Source: Agathobacter sp. (GTDB lineage: Bacteria; Bacillota; Clostridia; Lachnospirales; Lachnospiraceae). From it: a stretch of DNA of 34,746 bases. Under the pieces are notes generated by a model. The model saw only the letters and a program-made list of their open reading frames with translations. It made no database searches and had not been told where the DNA came from. The position numbers and the translations under genes were made by a program. Location of the stretch: the NCBI GenBank assembly GCA_022775045.1, contig JALFLB010000041.1, forward strand, positions 1 to 34,746, in the 5' to 3' direction. Below, piece by piece: positions 1 to 7,861 of the stretch. Every line of letters begins with the position of its first letter. Within the stretch, counting starts at the first letter, position 1.

Positions 1-369
1 CTCATATTTGAAGCTTACACGCTTATTCTTTGTCAGGTACTTGATAAAATCATTCTTCTCTGCTCCAAACCTTGTAAGTGGTAGTCCTACGGCAAGGAAT
101 ACCTTTGCCTCTGCAAGACCTCTTCTTTTAAGTTCCTTAGCAACTGCTGCAAGAGTGAGAAGATAAAAGCTGTCATCTTCGACCTTTGTATCCTTTACTT
201 CCTGCCTCACAGTTCCAACCTTATAGAACTTTCCTTCATACTCAAGTACATCGCCGAAAAGTGCCGGAGTTGTTGTAATCTCCTTAACTCCTGTGACAAA
301 TACCTGAGAGATTGTTTTCATCATTGACCAACCATGATCAATGCCGATTACTTCTAACTTGTTATTCAT
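1..369 (-). CDS. ParM/StbA-like actin-family ATPase, N-terminal part (cut by window edge)
   Basis: The frame is open from an ATG at 369 to the left edge, giving 123 residues without a stop. The N-terminus has the actin-fold phosphate-1 pattern (VIGIDHGWSMMKT), followed by short strand segments and then FLAVGLPLTRFG. That is the layout of ParM/Alp-type plasmid segregation proteins, which polymerise to push replicated DNA apart. The C-terminal half with the remaining nucleotide-binding motifs lies outside the window. It is the last visible gene of a minus-strand run (662-811, 421-675, then this) inside what looks like a mobile element, so a role in element partitioning or maintenance is inferred. 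A purine-rich AAAGGA lies about 12 bases upstream, rather far for a ribosome site. The fold assignment is fairly sure; the exact subfamily is not. Confidence 0.75.
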   Translation of the reverse strand, partial: MNNKLEVIGIDHGWSMMKTISQVFVTGVKEITTTPALFGDVLEYEGKFYKVGTVRQEVKDTKVEDDSFYLLTLAAVAKELKRRGLAEAKVFLAVGLPLTRFGAEKNDFIKYLTKNKRVSFKYE

Positions 370-420
370 ATGTTTTGCACATCCTTTCTTCTTAAACAGC
401 CACTTGAACATCTTAACCAC

Positions 421-675
421 CTACTTTCCTATCAGCTTTCGCATACAAGGAAAACAATAACCATTCCCTTGATAATATGGACATCCGACACATTCCGTCG
501 GAAGTTTCTGTTCTTTTTTCTTAGATGGTTTACAACATGTTCCATTGGCACATCTGTTGTTATGTCCCCAGAAGAATCTACAATGCATACAATCTTTTAA
601 TTCTCTTTCAAGCTTTTCTTCTGGAGATACAAACCTGCGTTTCTTATGCTTATCTCTTTTTTCAACTGTTCCCAC
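421..675 (-). CDS. small cysteine-rich protein of mobile element
   Basis: This protein of 84 residues starts at a GTG at 675, chosen because GGGAGGAG lies 7 bases upstream; the TTG at 696 has no such site. The N-terminal third is strongly basic. The rest carries clustered cysteines: CMHC, a lone C, CC, CVGC and CFPC. This pattern suggests one or two zinc or iron-sulfur sites. The start lies inside the end of the upstream gene (662-811), which suggests translational coupling, and the ParM-like gene follows. I do not recognise a named family. Similar short Cys-rich proteins sit beside segregation genes in Clostridia conjugative elements, but no function should be assigned. Confidence 0.6.
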   Translation of the reverse strand: MGTVEKRDKHKKRRFVSPEEKLERELKDCMHCRFFWGHNNRCANGTCCKPSKKKEQKLPTECVGCPYYQGNGYCFPCMRKLIGK

Positions 676-811
676 CAGAGCTCTCCTCCCTTCCAAGGAG
701 TGATTGCTCTCTTATATTTTCCAATATCCTGTCCGACTCACCTGCTGTCCTTGCTAATGAATACAATACGATAAGAACAATAATTATAAATGCTATGCTA
801 AATCCCATCAT
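662..811 (-). CDS. single-pass membrane micro-protein of mobile element
   Basis: This short ORF of about 49 residues has a start at 811 or 808 (tandem ATGs), with GTG at 814 as another option. AAGGAGG is correctly spaced upstream. The N-terminal half is one hydrophobic helix (GFSIAFIIIVLIVLYSL), followed by a charged cytoplasmic-type tail. It overlaps the next gene, which starts at 675, by 14 bases. The strong ribosome site, the clean membrane helix and the coupling argue that it is real. The family is not recognised. A membrane anchor or toxin-like peptide of the element are both possible. Confidence 0.5.
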   Translation of the reverse strand: MMGFSIAFIIIVLIVLYSLARTAGESDRILENIREQSLLGREESSGGNS

Positions 812-870
812 CACTTTATCCTCCTTCAAATTAGTTGCCATATAGACAAAATTTGAATTTGGAAGTGATA

Positions 871-1306
871 TAGTCTACATGGCTATGCTTAATGCTAAGC
901 ATGTAGGTACACGCCAGTCTTCTAGACTCCTATATCGCCCCGTGTACAAAGAGGTGTTCTCACCTCCGGGAGTTACAGACGAGCCACAAAATGTGTTTCA
1001 CGACGCCCTTCTGAATTATCAGAAGCACTATCTCCTCTTTTAGCCTTTTGAGGATAAGGACGAACTTCTCGCCCTCTGTGGTTAATTATCCTTACGCAAC
1101 ATGCCGATTCCTTTTACCAGATTTCCATCCAGCTTCTCGCCCTTCATCTTTCGATCCATCAGACTACTAATATGATAGCTGTGACTTTCATCTTCCAGGT
1201 ACATGCCCCGTAATTTTACTACCTACAGAAATTCTGTAGTGCAAACTACTTTGCAAATCTGTAACTGATTATTCAATTGTTACGTCCAATCTCTCTTGGA
1301 CAATTG
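871..1306 (-). ncRNA. candidate structured RNA or oriT-like region in the gene-free stretch 846-1357
   Basis: There is no convincing gene here, but inverted repeats are unusually dense. Arms (plus coordinates) are 875-881/900-906 with inner 888-891/896-899; 907-913/941-947 enclosing 916-920/924-928; 951-956/961-966; 1008-1014/1019-1025; 1051-1057/1086-1092 enclosing 1058-1063/1069-1074; 1223-1229/1233-1239; 1240-1245/1250-1255; and 1284-1289/1296-1301 flanked by 1274-1278/1302-1306. The 1058/1069 stem has a G-U wobble if transcribed from the minus strand but an A-C mismatch on the plus strand, which favours a minus-strand RNA. A 10-base direct repeat (CTTCTCGCCC) occurs at 1065-1074 and 1133-1142. 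A weak 40-codon minus ORF (1082-1204) lies inside. The region precedes the membrane micro-protein gene, so a leader RNA, a free ncRNA or a transfer origin are all possible. Confidence 0.45.
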
Positions 1307-1357
1307 ATATTCTACAATGCACTTTAATTTTACGGAAGTGACACCACTGGTGTATTT

Positions 1358-1642
1358 TTACGAATTTTCACCAGTTTTTGGTGTATTTGTCATTTCCTTT
1401 AATTTGTTCCATGTATGCTTAGGCAGTTCTCTTGCCGGCTCTCTGAATCGTTCAAGATATTTTTCAAATAATTCCGTATTGATTAATGCTGAATTACCGA
1501 CTTTATAGACTGCTCCTGCCTCTCTCGCAATTACTATGATTCTCGATTTACTTATCCCATAAATAATCGCTCCTTCCTCTGCATTGACAAATTTTTTCAT
1601 AAAATCCTTTGTATCTGAATAGCACTTATATGAGTAACTCAT
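1358..1642 (-). CDS. excisionase-like small winged-helix protein, copy 3 (DUF6462-like)
   Basis: This 94-residue protein has one copy of a roughly 50-residue domain (KFVNAEEGAIIYGISKSRI, then AGAVYKVG, then a last helix ending in ERFRE). The order of short helix, recognition-like helix, beta wing and helix resembles MerR/excisionase DNA-binding folds; I believe the family is catalogued as DUF6462. The tail of about 25 residues is basic and disordered. AAAGGAG lies 8 bases upstream of the ATG, and the gene follows 1646-2104 with only three bases between them. It is likely a regulator or recombination-directionality factor of the element. The domain similarity to its two upstream neighbours is directly visible; the function is inferred. 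Confidence 0.6.
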   Translation of the reverse strand: MSYSYKCYSDTKDFMKKFVNAEEGAIIYGISKSRIIVIAREAGAVYKVGNSALINTELFEKYLERFREPARELPKHTWNKLKEMTNTPKTGENS

Positions 1643-1645
1643 TCA

Positions 1646-2104
1646 TCAGTCTCCTTTCACATTTGGCAATGGATGTTTCATTTCTGTTGGCGGTTCTCTG
1701 AATTGCTCCATATATTCATCAAACACCTCCAGATTAATCAGAATAGTATTTCCTTTTGCTTCGCCTATCTTATATACAGCTCCAGCTGCTCTAGCCATTT
1801 CGATAAATCTATGATGTCCTATGCTGTAAGTCATTGAACCCTCTCCGATTCTCACAAACTTCTTTTCCACAATTTTATTTGAACTAGGAACTCTTGCAGA
1901 ATGTTTCATAAATTTCATCAACCTTTCCTTATGTACTAATATAATCTTTGCAAGCTGATATCTTGCTCCAGCAGCCAACGCTATATCCATTGCCTCATCT
2001 TGTGTTACATCTAATAAAGCCATTACCTCATCAATACGAATAAATCTTGGTTTTACAGTTTCTTTTCTATAGGCACAAACTGAACCACTCAATGTATTTA
2101 CCAT
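1646..2104 (-). CDS. tandem double excisionase-like domain protein (DUF6462-like)
   Basis: This 152-residue protein contains two copies of the domain found singly in both neighbours. The N-terminal copy (about residues 19-70, RFIRIDEVMALLDVTQDEA) is diverged, lacking the Tyr-Ser-Met/Ile-Gly turn. The C-terminal copy (about 86-140, KFVRIGEGSMTYSIGHHRF) is close to consensus. AGGTGATGTT precedes the ATG, and the upstream gene stops 8 bases away. The arrangement suggests local gene duplication followed by fusion. A DNA-binding role in control or excision of the element is inferred from the fold pattern only. Confidence 0.55.
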   Translation of the reverse strand: MVNTLSGSVCAYRKETVKPRFIRIDEVMALLDVTQDEAMDIALAAGARYQLAKIILVHKERLMKFMKHSARVPSSNKIVEKKFVRIGEGSMTYSIGHHRFIEMARAAGAVYKIGEAKGNTILINLEVFDEYMEQFREPPTEMKHPLPNVKGD

Positions 2105-2112
2105 AACATCAC

Positions 2113-2334
2113 CTACTTATAAAACTCAGAATCTGTAATATGAAAAGTTTCAAGATACTTATCCAATATTTCTGTATTAACAAGTACAAGCTGACCAATT
2201 TTATAACAAGCCTTGGCATCCTTAGCCACTTCTTGAAATTTTGTCATTCCCATACTGTACATTTTTGCACCATCTGAATATCTTACAAACTTTTTTGCAT
2301 CCTCATATCTATCTTTCTTCTTTGATTCATTCAT
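2113..2334 (-). CDS. excisionase-like small winged-helix protein, copy 1 (DUF6462-like)
   Basis: This 73-residue protein is almost entirely one domain: basic N-terminus, KFVRYSDGAKMYSMGMTKF, then ACYKIGQLVLVN, then a helix ending YLETFHI. The pattern is that of MerR/Xis-type DNA-binding proteins. AAAGGAG sits 7 bases upstream of the ATG. It is the first gene of a three-gene run (2334 down to 1358) and the closest gene to the element boundary at lysS, the position where directionality factors or regulators often lie. No integrase is visible on this side, so that gene should be at the other end of the element. Confidence 0.6.
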   Translation of the reverse strand: MNESKKKDRYEDAKKFVRYSDGAKMYSMGMTKFQEVAKDAKACYKIGQLVLVNTEILDKYLETFHITDSEFYK

Positions 2335-2390
2335 TGCTGTGCTCCTTTCACTTTGACTTCATAACAAATGACGTATTTTCTCCATAACGC

Positions 2391-2434
2391 AAAAAAGAGG
2401 ACATCTTCTAAATTTCTTTAGAAAATGTCCTCTT
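2391..2434 (-). terminator. strong intrinsic terminator inside the element end
   Basis: Arms 2395-2412 and 2417-2434 form about 17 pairs with one mismatch and a 4-base loop. On the minus strand it is followed by a run of six T (2391-2396). It lies 140 bases beyond the lysS stop and just before the first element gene, so it would stop greA-lysS transcripts from entering the element. Confidence 0.85.
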
Positions 2435-2510
2435 AGTAGTTCATATTTGATTGAATCTTTTTCTTTTCAGATTGTGTATTCTTTCATACTGATGTAAATG
2501 ACTATGTCAA

Positions 2511-2577
2511 AATGCGTCTTTTAATGCGTCCTTTGACGTACTCAAATGCCTCAACCCCGCATAAACACTAGGTTTAT
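2511..2577. other. putative attachment site (att) of mobile element at 3' end of lysS
   Basis: A 6-base inverted repeat with a 5-base centre (ATAAAC 2561-2566, GTTTAT 2572-2577) overlaps the lysS stop codon at 2574-2576. This is the architecture of a tyrosine-recombinase core site. Next to it on the element side are two direct copies of AATGCGTC (2511-2518, 2523-2530) and a related TTGACGTA (2533-2540), which resemble arm-type integrase sites. Gene content changes from housekeeping to mobile exactly here. The other end and the integrase are not in the window, so a duplicated core could not be confirmed. Confidence 0.5.
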
Positions 2578-4187
2578 TTATCCAAGCTCTTCATCGTCGG
2601 GAATAATAATACATCTCTAATCGCAGCACTATCCGTCAGCAACATAACCAGACGGTCAATTCCATACCCGATTCCCCCCGTTGGCGGCATACCAATCTCC
2701 AGCGCATTGAGGAAATCCTCATCGGTATGCTCGGCCTCATCATCTCCGGCTGCAGCATTCGCATCCTGCGCAGCAAAACGCTCACGCTGGTCAATTGGAT
2801 CGTTGAGCTCCGAGTATGCGTTACACATCTCCCAAGTGTTGATGAACAGCTCGAAACGCTCTACCTTACTTGGATCAGACGGTTTCTTCTTGGTCAGCGG
2901 CGAAATTTCAATTGGATGATCCATAATAAAGGTCGGCTGGATCAGTTCCTTCTCACAGTATTCTTCGAAGAAAAGATTGATGATATCACCCTTCTTGTGA
3001 CGCTCCTCATATTCGATGTGATGCTCGTCCGCAAGCTTCTTGGCTGCTGCATCATCCGGCACTTCGTCGAAGTCAATGCCGGTATATTTTTTGATGGCAT
3101 CGTTCATAGTCAGACGCTCGAATGGCTTTCCGAGGTCAATCTCAATACCGTTGTAGGTAATCTTCGTGCTCCCGCAGACCTTTTCTGCAAGATAACGGAA
3201 CATAGATTCGGTGAGTTCCATCATACCCTCATAATCCGTGTATGCCTGATACAGCTCCATCAGTGTGAACTCCGGATTGTGACGGGTATCTACTCCCTCG
3301 TTACGGAATACACGGCCAATCTCGTACACACGCTCCAGTCCACCGACGATCAGTCTCTTTAAGTATAGTTCAAGAGAGATACGAAGCTTCACATCCTCGT
3401 CAAGTGCATTATAATGGGTCTCGAACGGTCTTGCTGCCGCACCACCTGCGTTTGAGACAAGCATTGGAGTCTCAACTTCCATAAAATCACGATCTGCTAA
3501 GAAATTGCGGATTTCTTTGAGAATCTGAGATCGCTTGATAAATACTTCTTTGCTTTCCTGATTCATGATCAGATCGACATATCTCTGTCGATAACGCATA
3601 TCGGTATCGGTCAGTCCATGGAACTTCTCTGGAAGAATCTGTAAGGATTTGCTGAGCAGGGTCATCTCTTCTGCATGAATAGAAATTTCCCCTGTCTTTG
3701 TGCGAAATGCATAACCCTTGACACCCCAGATATCACCGATATCTGATTTCTTGAAGGTTGCATACAGATCTTCTCCGATTGCATCGCGTGCAACATAAAT
3801 CTGAATATTTCCCTTTAAGTCCTGAATATTGGCAAAGGAAGCTTTCCCCATCACGCGCTTGAACATCATACGCCCGGCGATAGACACATGAATCGGGTCT
3901 GCGTCCATGATACTTCTGCGCTCTTCGTATTCCTGTTTCTGCACTTCTCTTGCCTGTGCCTCGTCCATTCCCTCGGTACTTGGCTCTTTTCTTCCGGCTA
4001 GAAGCTTCTCCTCGTGTGCTGTATAAATTTCCTTTACATCGGATGTGTGATGTGTCACATCATATTTTGTTATCTGAAAAGGATCTTTGCCTGCTTCCTG
4101 CAGGGCTGCCAGCTTTTCACGTCTCACCTTCAAAAGCTGGTTGATATCCTGCTGTCCGCCCTGATTTGCGTTATTCTGTCCCGCCAT
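2574..4187 (-). CDS. lysS: lysyl-tRNA synthetase, class II
   Basis: The enzyme charges tRNA-Lys with lysine using ATP in the cytoplasm. The 537 residues comprise an N-terminal OB-fold anticodon-binding domain (about 95-185), then the class II catalytic core: motif 1 ending [10 protein letters not shown] (about 233-243), motif 2 with [11 protein letters not shown] and RHNPEFT (about 288-308), and motif 3 [14 protein letters not shown] (505-518). It is about 35 residues longer than many bacterial LysS, mainly from a charged insert near residues 60-92. GAGAGGAATAAGAA precedes the ATG. It is the second gene of a greA-lysS operon with a 14-base gap. Its last codons overlap the putative att core, yet the C-terminus looks complete, so insertion preserved the gene. 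Confidence 0.97.
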   Translation of the reverse strand: MAGQNNANQGGQQDINQLLKVRREKLAALQEAGKDPFQITKYDVTHHTSDVKEIYTAHEEKLLAGRKEPSTEGMDEAQAREVQKQEYEERRSIMDADPIHVSIAGRMMFKRVMGKASFANIQDLKGNIQIYVARDAIGEDLYATFKKSDIGDIWGVKGYAFRTKTGEISIHAEEMTLLSKSLQILPEKFHGLTDTDMRYRQRYVDLIMNQESKEVFIKRSQILKEIRNFLADRDFMEVETPMLVSNAGGAAARPFETHYNALDEDVKLRISLELYLKRLIVGGLERVYEIGRVFRNEGVDTRHNPEFTLMELYQAYTDYEGMMELTESMFRYLAEKVCGSTKITYNGIEIDLGKPFERLTMNDAIKKYTGIDFDEVPDDAAAKKLADEHHIEYEERHKKGDIINLFFEEYCEKELIQPTFIMDHPIEISPLTKKKPSDPSKVERFELFINTWEMCNAYSELNDPIDQRERFAAQDANAAAGDDEAEHTDEDFLNALEIGMPPTGGIGYGIDRLVMLLTDSAAIRDVLLFPTMKSLDK

Positions 4188-4201
4188 TTCTTATTCCTCT
4201 C

Positions 4202-4687
4202 TTAATCTACTGTTGATCTCTGAATCTCGAGCACCTTGTAGGAAAGCTCACCTGCCTGTGTCTCCACCGTTACAGTGTCGCCTACCTTCTTTCCGAGAAG
4301 AGCATGGCCCACCGGTGACTCATTACTGATTTTTCCTTTCAGACTGTTTGCCTCTGTGGAACCAACAATTTTGTACTCTAACTCCTCATCAAACTCGCAG
4401 TCAAGAATCTTAACCTTGCAACCAATGCTGATTTTCTCCAGATCAACTTCTTCCTCGACAACGACCTCTGCGTTCTTTAAGATCTTCTCGATTTCCTCGA
4501 TACGCGCCTCAATGTCACGCTGTTCGTCTTTCGCTGCATCATACTCTGCATTCTCGGACAAGTCACCCTGCTCACGGGCTTCCTTGATTTTCTGCGCAAC
4601 CTCTTTACGCTTTACAACCTTTAAATCCTGTAACTCGTCTTCCAGTTTCTTGAGACCTTCGTAGGTCAAGATGTTCTTCTTATCCAT
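4202..4687 (-). CDS. greA: transcription elongation factor GreA
   Basis: GreA rescues backtracked RNA polymerase by stimulating cleavage of the RNA 3' end. The chosen ATG at 4687 gives 161 residues, the usual family length. The open frame reaches a further 17 codons upstream, but that extension is atypical and the site GGGGTAAAGGA lies just before 4687. The N-terminal coiled coil carries the acidic tip motif [16 protein letters not shown]. The C-terminal FKBP-like domain includes [14 protein letters not shown]. It is first in the greA-lysS operon, with a consensus promoter about 70 bases upstream. Confidence 0.95.
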   Translation of the reverse strand: MDKKNILTYEGLKKLEDELQDLKVVKRKEVAQKIKEAREQGDLSENAEYDAAKDEQRDIEARIEEIEKILKNAEVVVEEEVDLEKISIGCKVKILDCEFDEELEYKIVGSTEANSLKGKISNESPVGHALLGKKVGDTVTVETQAGELSYKVLEIQRSTVD

Positions 4688-4757
4688 TTCCTTTACCCCG
4701 ATTTCAATCCATATTTTTGCGCAACCGCGCTTATGCACCCACTTAATTAACTAAGGT

Positions 4758-4786
4758 ATTATATCGAATTGCCTGCATTATGTCAA
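4758..4786 (-). promoter_or_regulatory. consensus sigma-A promoter of greA-lysS
   Basis: On the minus strand, TTGACA (4781-4786) and TATAAT (4758-4763) are separated by exactly 17 bases, a perfect match to the vegetative consensus. The -35 element overlaps the dusB stop codon at 4783-4785. This separates greA-lysS from the upstream dusB operon. Confidence 0.92.
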
Positions 4787-5754
4787 GATTTGCATGTGCC
4801 AAGCAGCAGGTCCTCCAGCTCCTCATAACTCTCGACCGCATTGATTGCCACACGAAGCCGCGAGGAGTTTGGATAACCCGCTGTGTACCATGCGGCATGC
4901 TTGCGAATTTCCCGGATTGCAATGTAATCGCCTTTGAAATCAATCATCATACGTGCGTGACGCAGTATCATCTGCACGACTTCCTCAAATGACGGTTTTG
5001 CCAGATGCTCACCTGTTTCAAAATAGTACAGGATCTGTCTGAAAATCCACGGATTGCCCTGTGCACCGCGCGCGATCATAAAGCCATCACAGCCGGTCTG
5101 CTCCTCCATCGCAATCACATCCTCCGCTGTCAGAAGATCACCATTACCAATAACCGGTATGGAGACCGCCTCCTTCACCTGGCGGATGATGTCCCAGTCC
5201 GCCTTGCCGGAATAGAATTGCTCACGCGTACGTCCATGAACAGCAATTGCTGCCGCTCCCGCATCCTCCGCTATCTTTGCCATCTCCACGGCATTAACAT
5301 GGTCATCGTCAAAGCCTTTTCGAATCTTGACGGTAACCGGCTTTTTCACTGCTTTCACTGTCTTTGCGATGATCTCACCTGCCAGACGAGGATTTTTCAT
5401 GAGTGCCGATCCCTCGCCATTGTTGACAATTTTCGGTACCGGACAACCCATGTTCAGATCGAGAATATCAAAGGGCCGTTCCTCAATCTGATGCGCAATC
5501 CCTGAAACGATGTCCGGATCGGAGCCAAACAACTGCAACGATACCGGATTTTCCCGTGGATCAATGGTCAAAAGTTCCTCAGTATTACGATTCTTGTAAA
5601 GAATCGCCTTGGCGCTGACCATCTCCATACACAAAAGCCCCGCCCCCTGCTCCTTGCAGAGCAAGCGAAATGGCAGGTCAGTCACGCCTGCCATGGGAGC
5701 CAGTATTAAATTGTTTGGCAGGGTCACACTGCCGATTGTAAGTGGTTTTATCAT
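4783..5754 (-). CDS. dusB: tRNA-dihydrouridine synthase, DusB type
   Basis: This is an FMN-dependent TIM-barrel enzyme that reduces uridine to dihydrouridine in tRNA, using NADPH. It has 323 residues, normal for DusB. The signature start is LPNNLILAPMAGVTDLPFR. Other motifs are the catalytic cysteine in LNMGCPVPKI, VKIRKGFDD, VHGRTREQ, IGNGD and ARGAQGNPWIF for phosphate binding. It starts just after the coaX stop (TAG GA ATG), so it is cotranscribed with coaX. The ribosome site is weak (AGGA immediately before the start), which suggests coupled translation. Dus next to coaX/birA is a common Clostridia arrangement. Confidence 0.94.
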   Translation of the reverse strand: MIKPLTIGSVTLPNNLILAPMAGVTDLPFRLLCKEQGAGLLCMEMVSAKAILYKNRNTEELLTIDPRENPVSLQLFGSDPDIVSGIAHQIEERPFDILDLNMGCPVPKIVNNGEGSALMKNPRLAGEIIAKTVKAVKKPVTVKIRKGFDDDHVNAVEMAKIAEDAGAAAIAVHGRTREQFYSGKADWDIIRQVKEAVSIPVIGNGDLLTAEDVIAMEEQTGCDGFMIARGAQGNPWIFRQILYYFETGEHLAKPSFEEVVQMILRHARMMIDFKGDYIAIREIRKHAAWYTAGYPNSSRLRVAINAVESYEELEDLLLGTCKS

Positions 5755-5756
5755 TC

Positions 5757-6536
5757 CTATTTTATTTTCCGATTCTGTTTTTTATACACGAGATGGATAC
5801 CCTTCAATGTCAGATTCTGGTCATAGATATCGACTGCATCCGTCTCATTTGCAATAATCCGCCCGAGTCCTCCGGTGACAACTGTCTTGACGTTATCAAG
5901 CCCGACCTCTTCCTTCACCTTAGTGATAATATACTCTGTCTGCCCGATCTGACCATAGACCAGTCCGGACTGCATACTGGTGATTGTGTCTTTTCCAAGA
6001 ATGTTATCCGGCTTTTTGATCTCGATCTCCGGCAGCTTGGCTGCATCCTCCCAAAGGGCCTTGGCAGAAATGCGGATACCAGGCGCAGTGATTCCTCCCA
6101 AAAAGGCTCCGCTTTCATCCACAAAATCATAGGTTGTGGCTGTGCCGAAATCAATGACCAGCACCGGCCCGCCATAAATCTCATAGGCACCCACCGCATC
6201 CACAATACGGTCCGCTCCAATCTGCTGTGGGTTCGGCGTCACAATACGGATGCCCGTCTTGATTCCTGCCTCCACAACAATCGGTGTGATATGAAAATAT
6301 TTGACCAGACCTCCGCGCAGCGAGTGCATGACATTCGGCACAACGGAGCAGATAATAGCATCCTCTATATGCGACGGCCTGATGTCATTACGCTCGAGCA
6401 AATTGGAAAGAATCATACCGTATTCATCCGAAGTACGCGGCATCTTAGTCGTGATGCGGAAACTTGCAGCAATCTCGTCCCCATCAAACACACCACAGGT
6501 TATATTAGTATTGCCCACATCGATTGTCAGTATCAT
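5757..6536 (-). CDS. coaX: type III pantothenate kinase
   Basis: The enzyme phosphorylates pantothenate in the first committed step of coenzyme A synthesis. The 259 residues have the ASKHA-fold motifs of CoaX: TIDVGNTN near the N-terminus (phosphate 1), [13 protein letters not shown] around residue 108, and [14 protein letters not shown] around 125-140. There is no similarity to CoaA or PanK-II. GAGGAATAACAA precedes the ATG, 3 bases after the upstream stop. Its position between birA and dusB groups cofactor-related genes in one operon. Confidence 0.95.
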   Translation of the reverse strand: MILTIDVGNTNITCGVFDGDEIAASFRITTKMPRTSDEYGMILSNLLERNDIRPSHIEDAIICSVVPNVMHSLRGGLVKYFHITPIVVEAGIKTGIRIVTPNPQQIGADRIVDAVGAYEIYGGPVLVIDFGTATTYDFVDESGAFLGGITAPGIRISAKALWEDAAKLPEIEIKKPDNILGKDTITSMQSGLVYGQIGQTEYIITKVKEEVGLDNVKTVVTGGLGRIIANETDAVDIYDQNLTLKGIHLVYKKQNRKIK

Positions 6537-6539
6537 TTG

Positions 6540-6881
6540 TTATTCCTCCAAATCTTCCCAGCCCTCGCCCAAATAAAGAACGCGATAGTACGTCTCAATT
6601 GCCTCAAGCATATCCCTTTTTTCGTTCTGGTACTGTTTGATTTTGAGCACGCTTCCAATCTCATCGTAGAAGAAATCACCTTCCTCACAGGATGTCCGAA
6701 ACTGCAGACTTCCATCCTCATCAAACACCAACTCCAGGATTCCGCCTACATCTTCGGTGTAGAGCACACACATAATCTTAAGCTCCTCACGAATGGACTG
6801 CGGCAGCCCGTTAAAATTCTCGTTTAAGTAAAATTTTTTCTGATATGCGTTAGATACGCACAGTGTTACTTCTTTAGACAT
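6540..6881 (-). CDS. conserved hypothetical protein (DUF6145-like)
   Basis: This is a soluble 113-residue protein, rich in acidic residues, with no membrane helix or obvious catalytic motif. Recognisable stretches are LCVSNAYQKKFYLN, MCVLYTEDVGGILELVF and YYRVLYLGEGWEDL. I recall this as the DUF6145 family of Lachnospiraceae, found beside birA and coaX, but could not check. It overlaps the birA stop by 8 bases (ATG within GGATATGTCTAA), so it is translationally coupled to birA. Function is unknown. Confidence 0.75.
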   Translation of the reverse strand: MSKEVTLCVSNAYQKKFYLNENFNGLPQSIREELKIMCVLYTEDVGGILELVFDEDGSLQFRTSCEEGDFFYDEIGSVLKIKQYQNEKRDMLEAIETYYRVLYLGEGWEDLEE

Positions 6882-7851
6882 ATCCGTATATTCCTCTCAC
6901 GGAAACCTCTCCGGAGGATACCAGTTTGCGTGATTCCCAGGTATCTACGATCAGCTCCCCTTTTCTTGTAATTCCCATGGCTTTTCCTTCGAATGGCTCC
7001 TTCGGATCCAACACTTTGACCTGACGTCCCATGTTGACCAGCATCTGGTTGTACTCTTTATAAAGTCCCTCCATGTCTTCGGTCTCAAGGTAAACAGCAT
7101 AGTACTTCTCAAATTCTTCCAAAAATGCCTCAATCAGATCTGCCCGGTGAAAACGCTTGCCGCATGTGAGCAGAAGCGAGCTTGCGGTCTCCGCGATCTC
7201 CTCCGGAAAGAATTCATTATGCACATTGATGCCTATGCCAATTACGATATGATTGATATAGTCAAACTGCGCACTCATCTCTGTCAAAATACCACAGATC
7301 TTCTTGCCATCAATGACAATATCGTTCGGCCATTTGATCTGTGCGTCCGCCCCTGTTACCCTGCGGATTGCACCAGCCGTTGCCATCGCTGCCACAAGTG
7401 TCAGCATAGATGCGTTGTTTGGGTTAATGTCCGGCTTTAAGAGCAACGTCATGAAAATACCTGTTCCATGCGGAGACTCCCACGCACGCCCCCTGCGCCC
7501 TTTCCCCGCAATCTGCCGGTCTGCCACAACAAATGTTCCGGCGGGATGTCCCTCCTCTGCCAGTTCTTTTGCCTTGGTGTTGGTCGAATCGATACTATCA
7601 TAATAGTAAATCTCGCATCCCGCCCACTCTGTGGCACGAATACTCTCCAGCTCAACTGTGTCCATGACATCCGGCACCGATACCAGATGATATCCCTTGT
7701 TCTGGGCCGCCTCAATCTCGTATCCCGTTTCCTTAAGCTGATTGATGACTTTCCACACAGCGGTCCGTGATACGCCGAATTTATTACACAGCTCCTGTCC
7801 GGACACATAGCCTTCCGTTTCACGGAGCATCTTCAGTATTTCTGCTTTCAT
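6874..7851 (-). CDS. birA: biotin--[acetyl-CoA-carboxylase] ligase / biotin operon repressor
   Basis: BirA activates biotin to biotinyl-AMP and attaches it to the carrier lysine of biotin enzymes. The 325 residues form an N-terminal winged helix-turn-helix (1-60, VSGQELCNKFGVSRTAVWK), the ligase core with GKGRRGRAW (116-124, the adenylate-binding loop) and IKWPNDIVIDGKKICGIL, and a C-terminal SH3-like cap. The DNA-binding domain makes it the bifunctional repressor-ligase form. It starts 10 bases after argF with AGGGATGATTTT upstream and overlaps the following gene by 8 bases. Confidence 0.95.
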   Translation of the reverse strand: MKAEILKMLRETEGYVSGQELCNKFGVSRTAVWKVINQLKETGYEIEAAQNKGYHLVSVPDVMDTVELESIRATEWAGCEIYYYDSIDSTNTKAKELAEEGHPAGTFVVADRQIAGKGRRGRAWESPHGTGIFMTLLLKPDINPNNASMLTLVAAMATAGAIRRVTGADAQIKWPNDIVIDGKKICGILTEMSAQFDYINHIVIGIGINVHNEFFPEEIAETASSLLLTCGKRFHRADLIEAFLEEFEKYYAVYLETEDMEGLYKEYNQMLVNMGRQVKVLDPKEPFEGKAMGITRKGELIVDTWESRKLVSSGEVSVRGIYGYV

Positions 7852-7861
7852 AAAATCATCC

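Noticed and set aside
1082-1204. 40-codon minus-strand ORF inside the structured region
   Set aside because: Its ribosome site is weak and its end overlaps strong stems; kept only as a remark under the RNA candidate.
871-1306. CRISPR array or group II intron
   Set aside because: The repeats are inverted and all different, with no regular spacer pattern; no domain V-like hairpin or intron reverse transcriptase was seen.
5742-6827. Plus-strand open frame of about 361 codons
   Set aside because: It lies wholly antisense to coaX and the DUF6145-like gene, which have clear motifs and ribosome sites; its translation has no family features.
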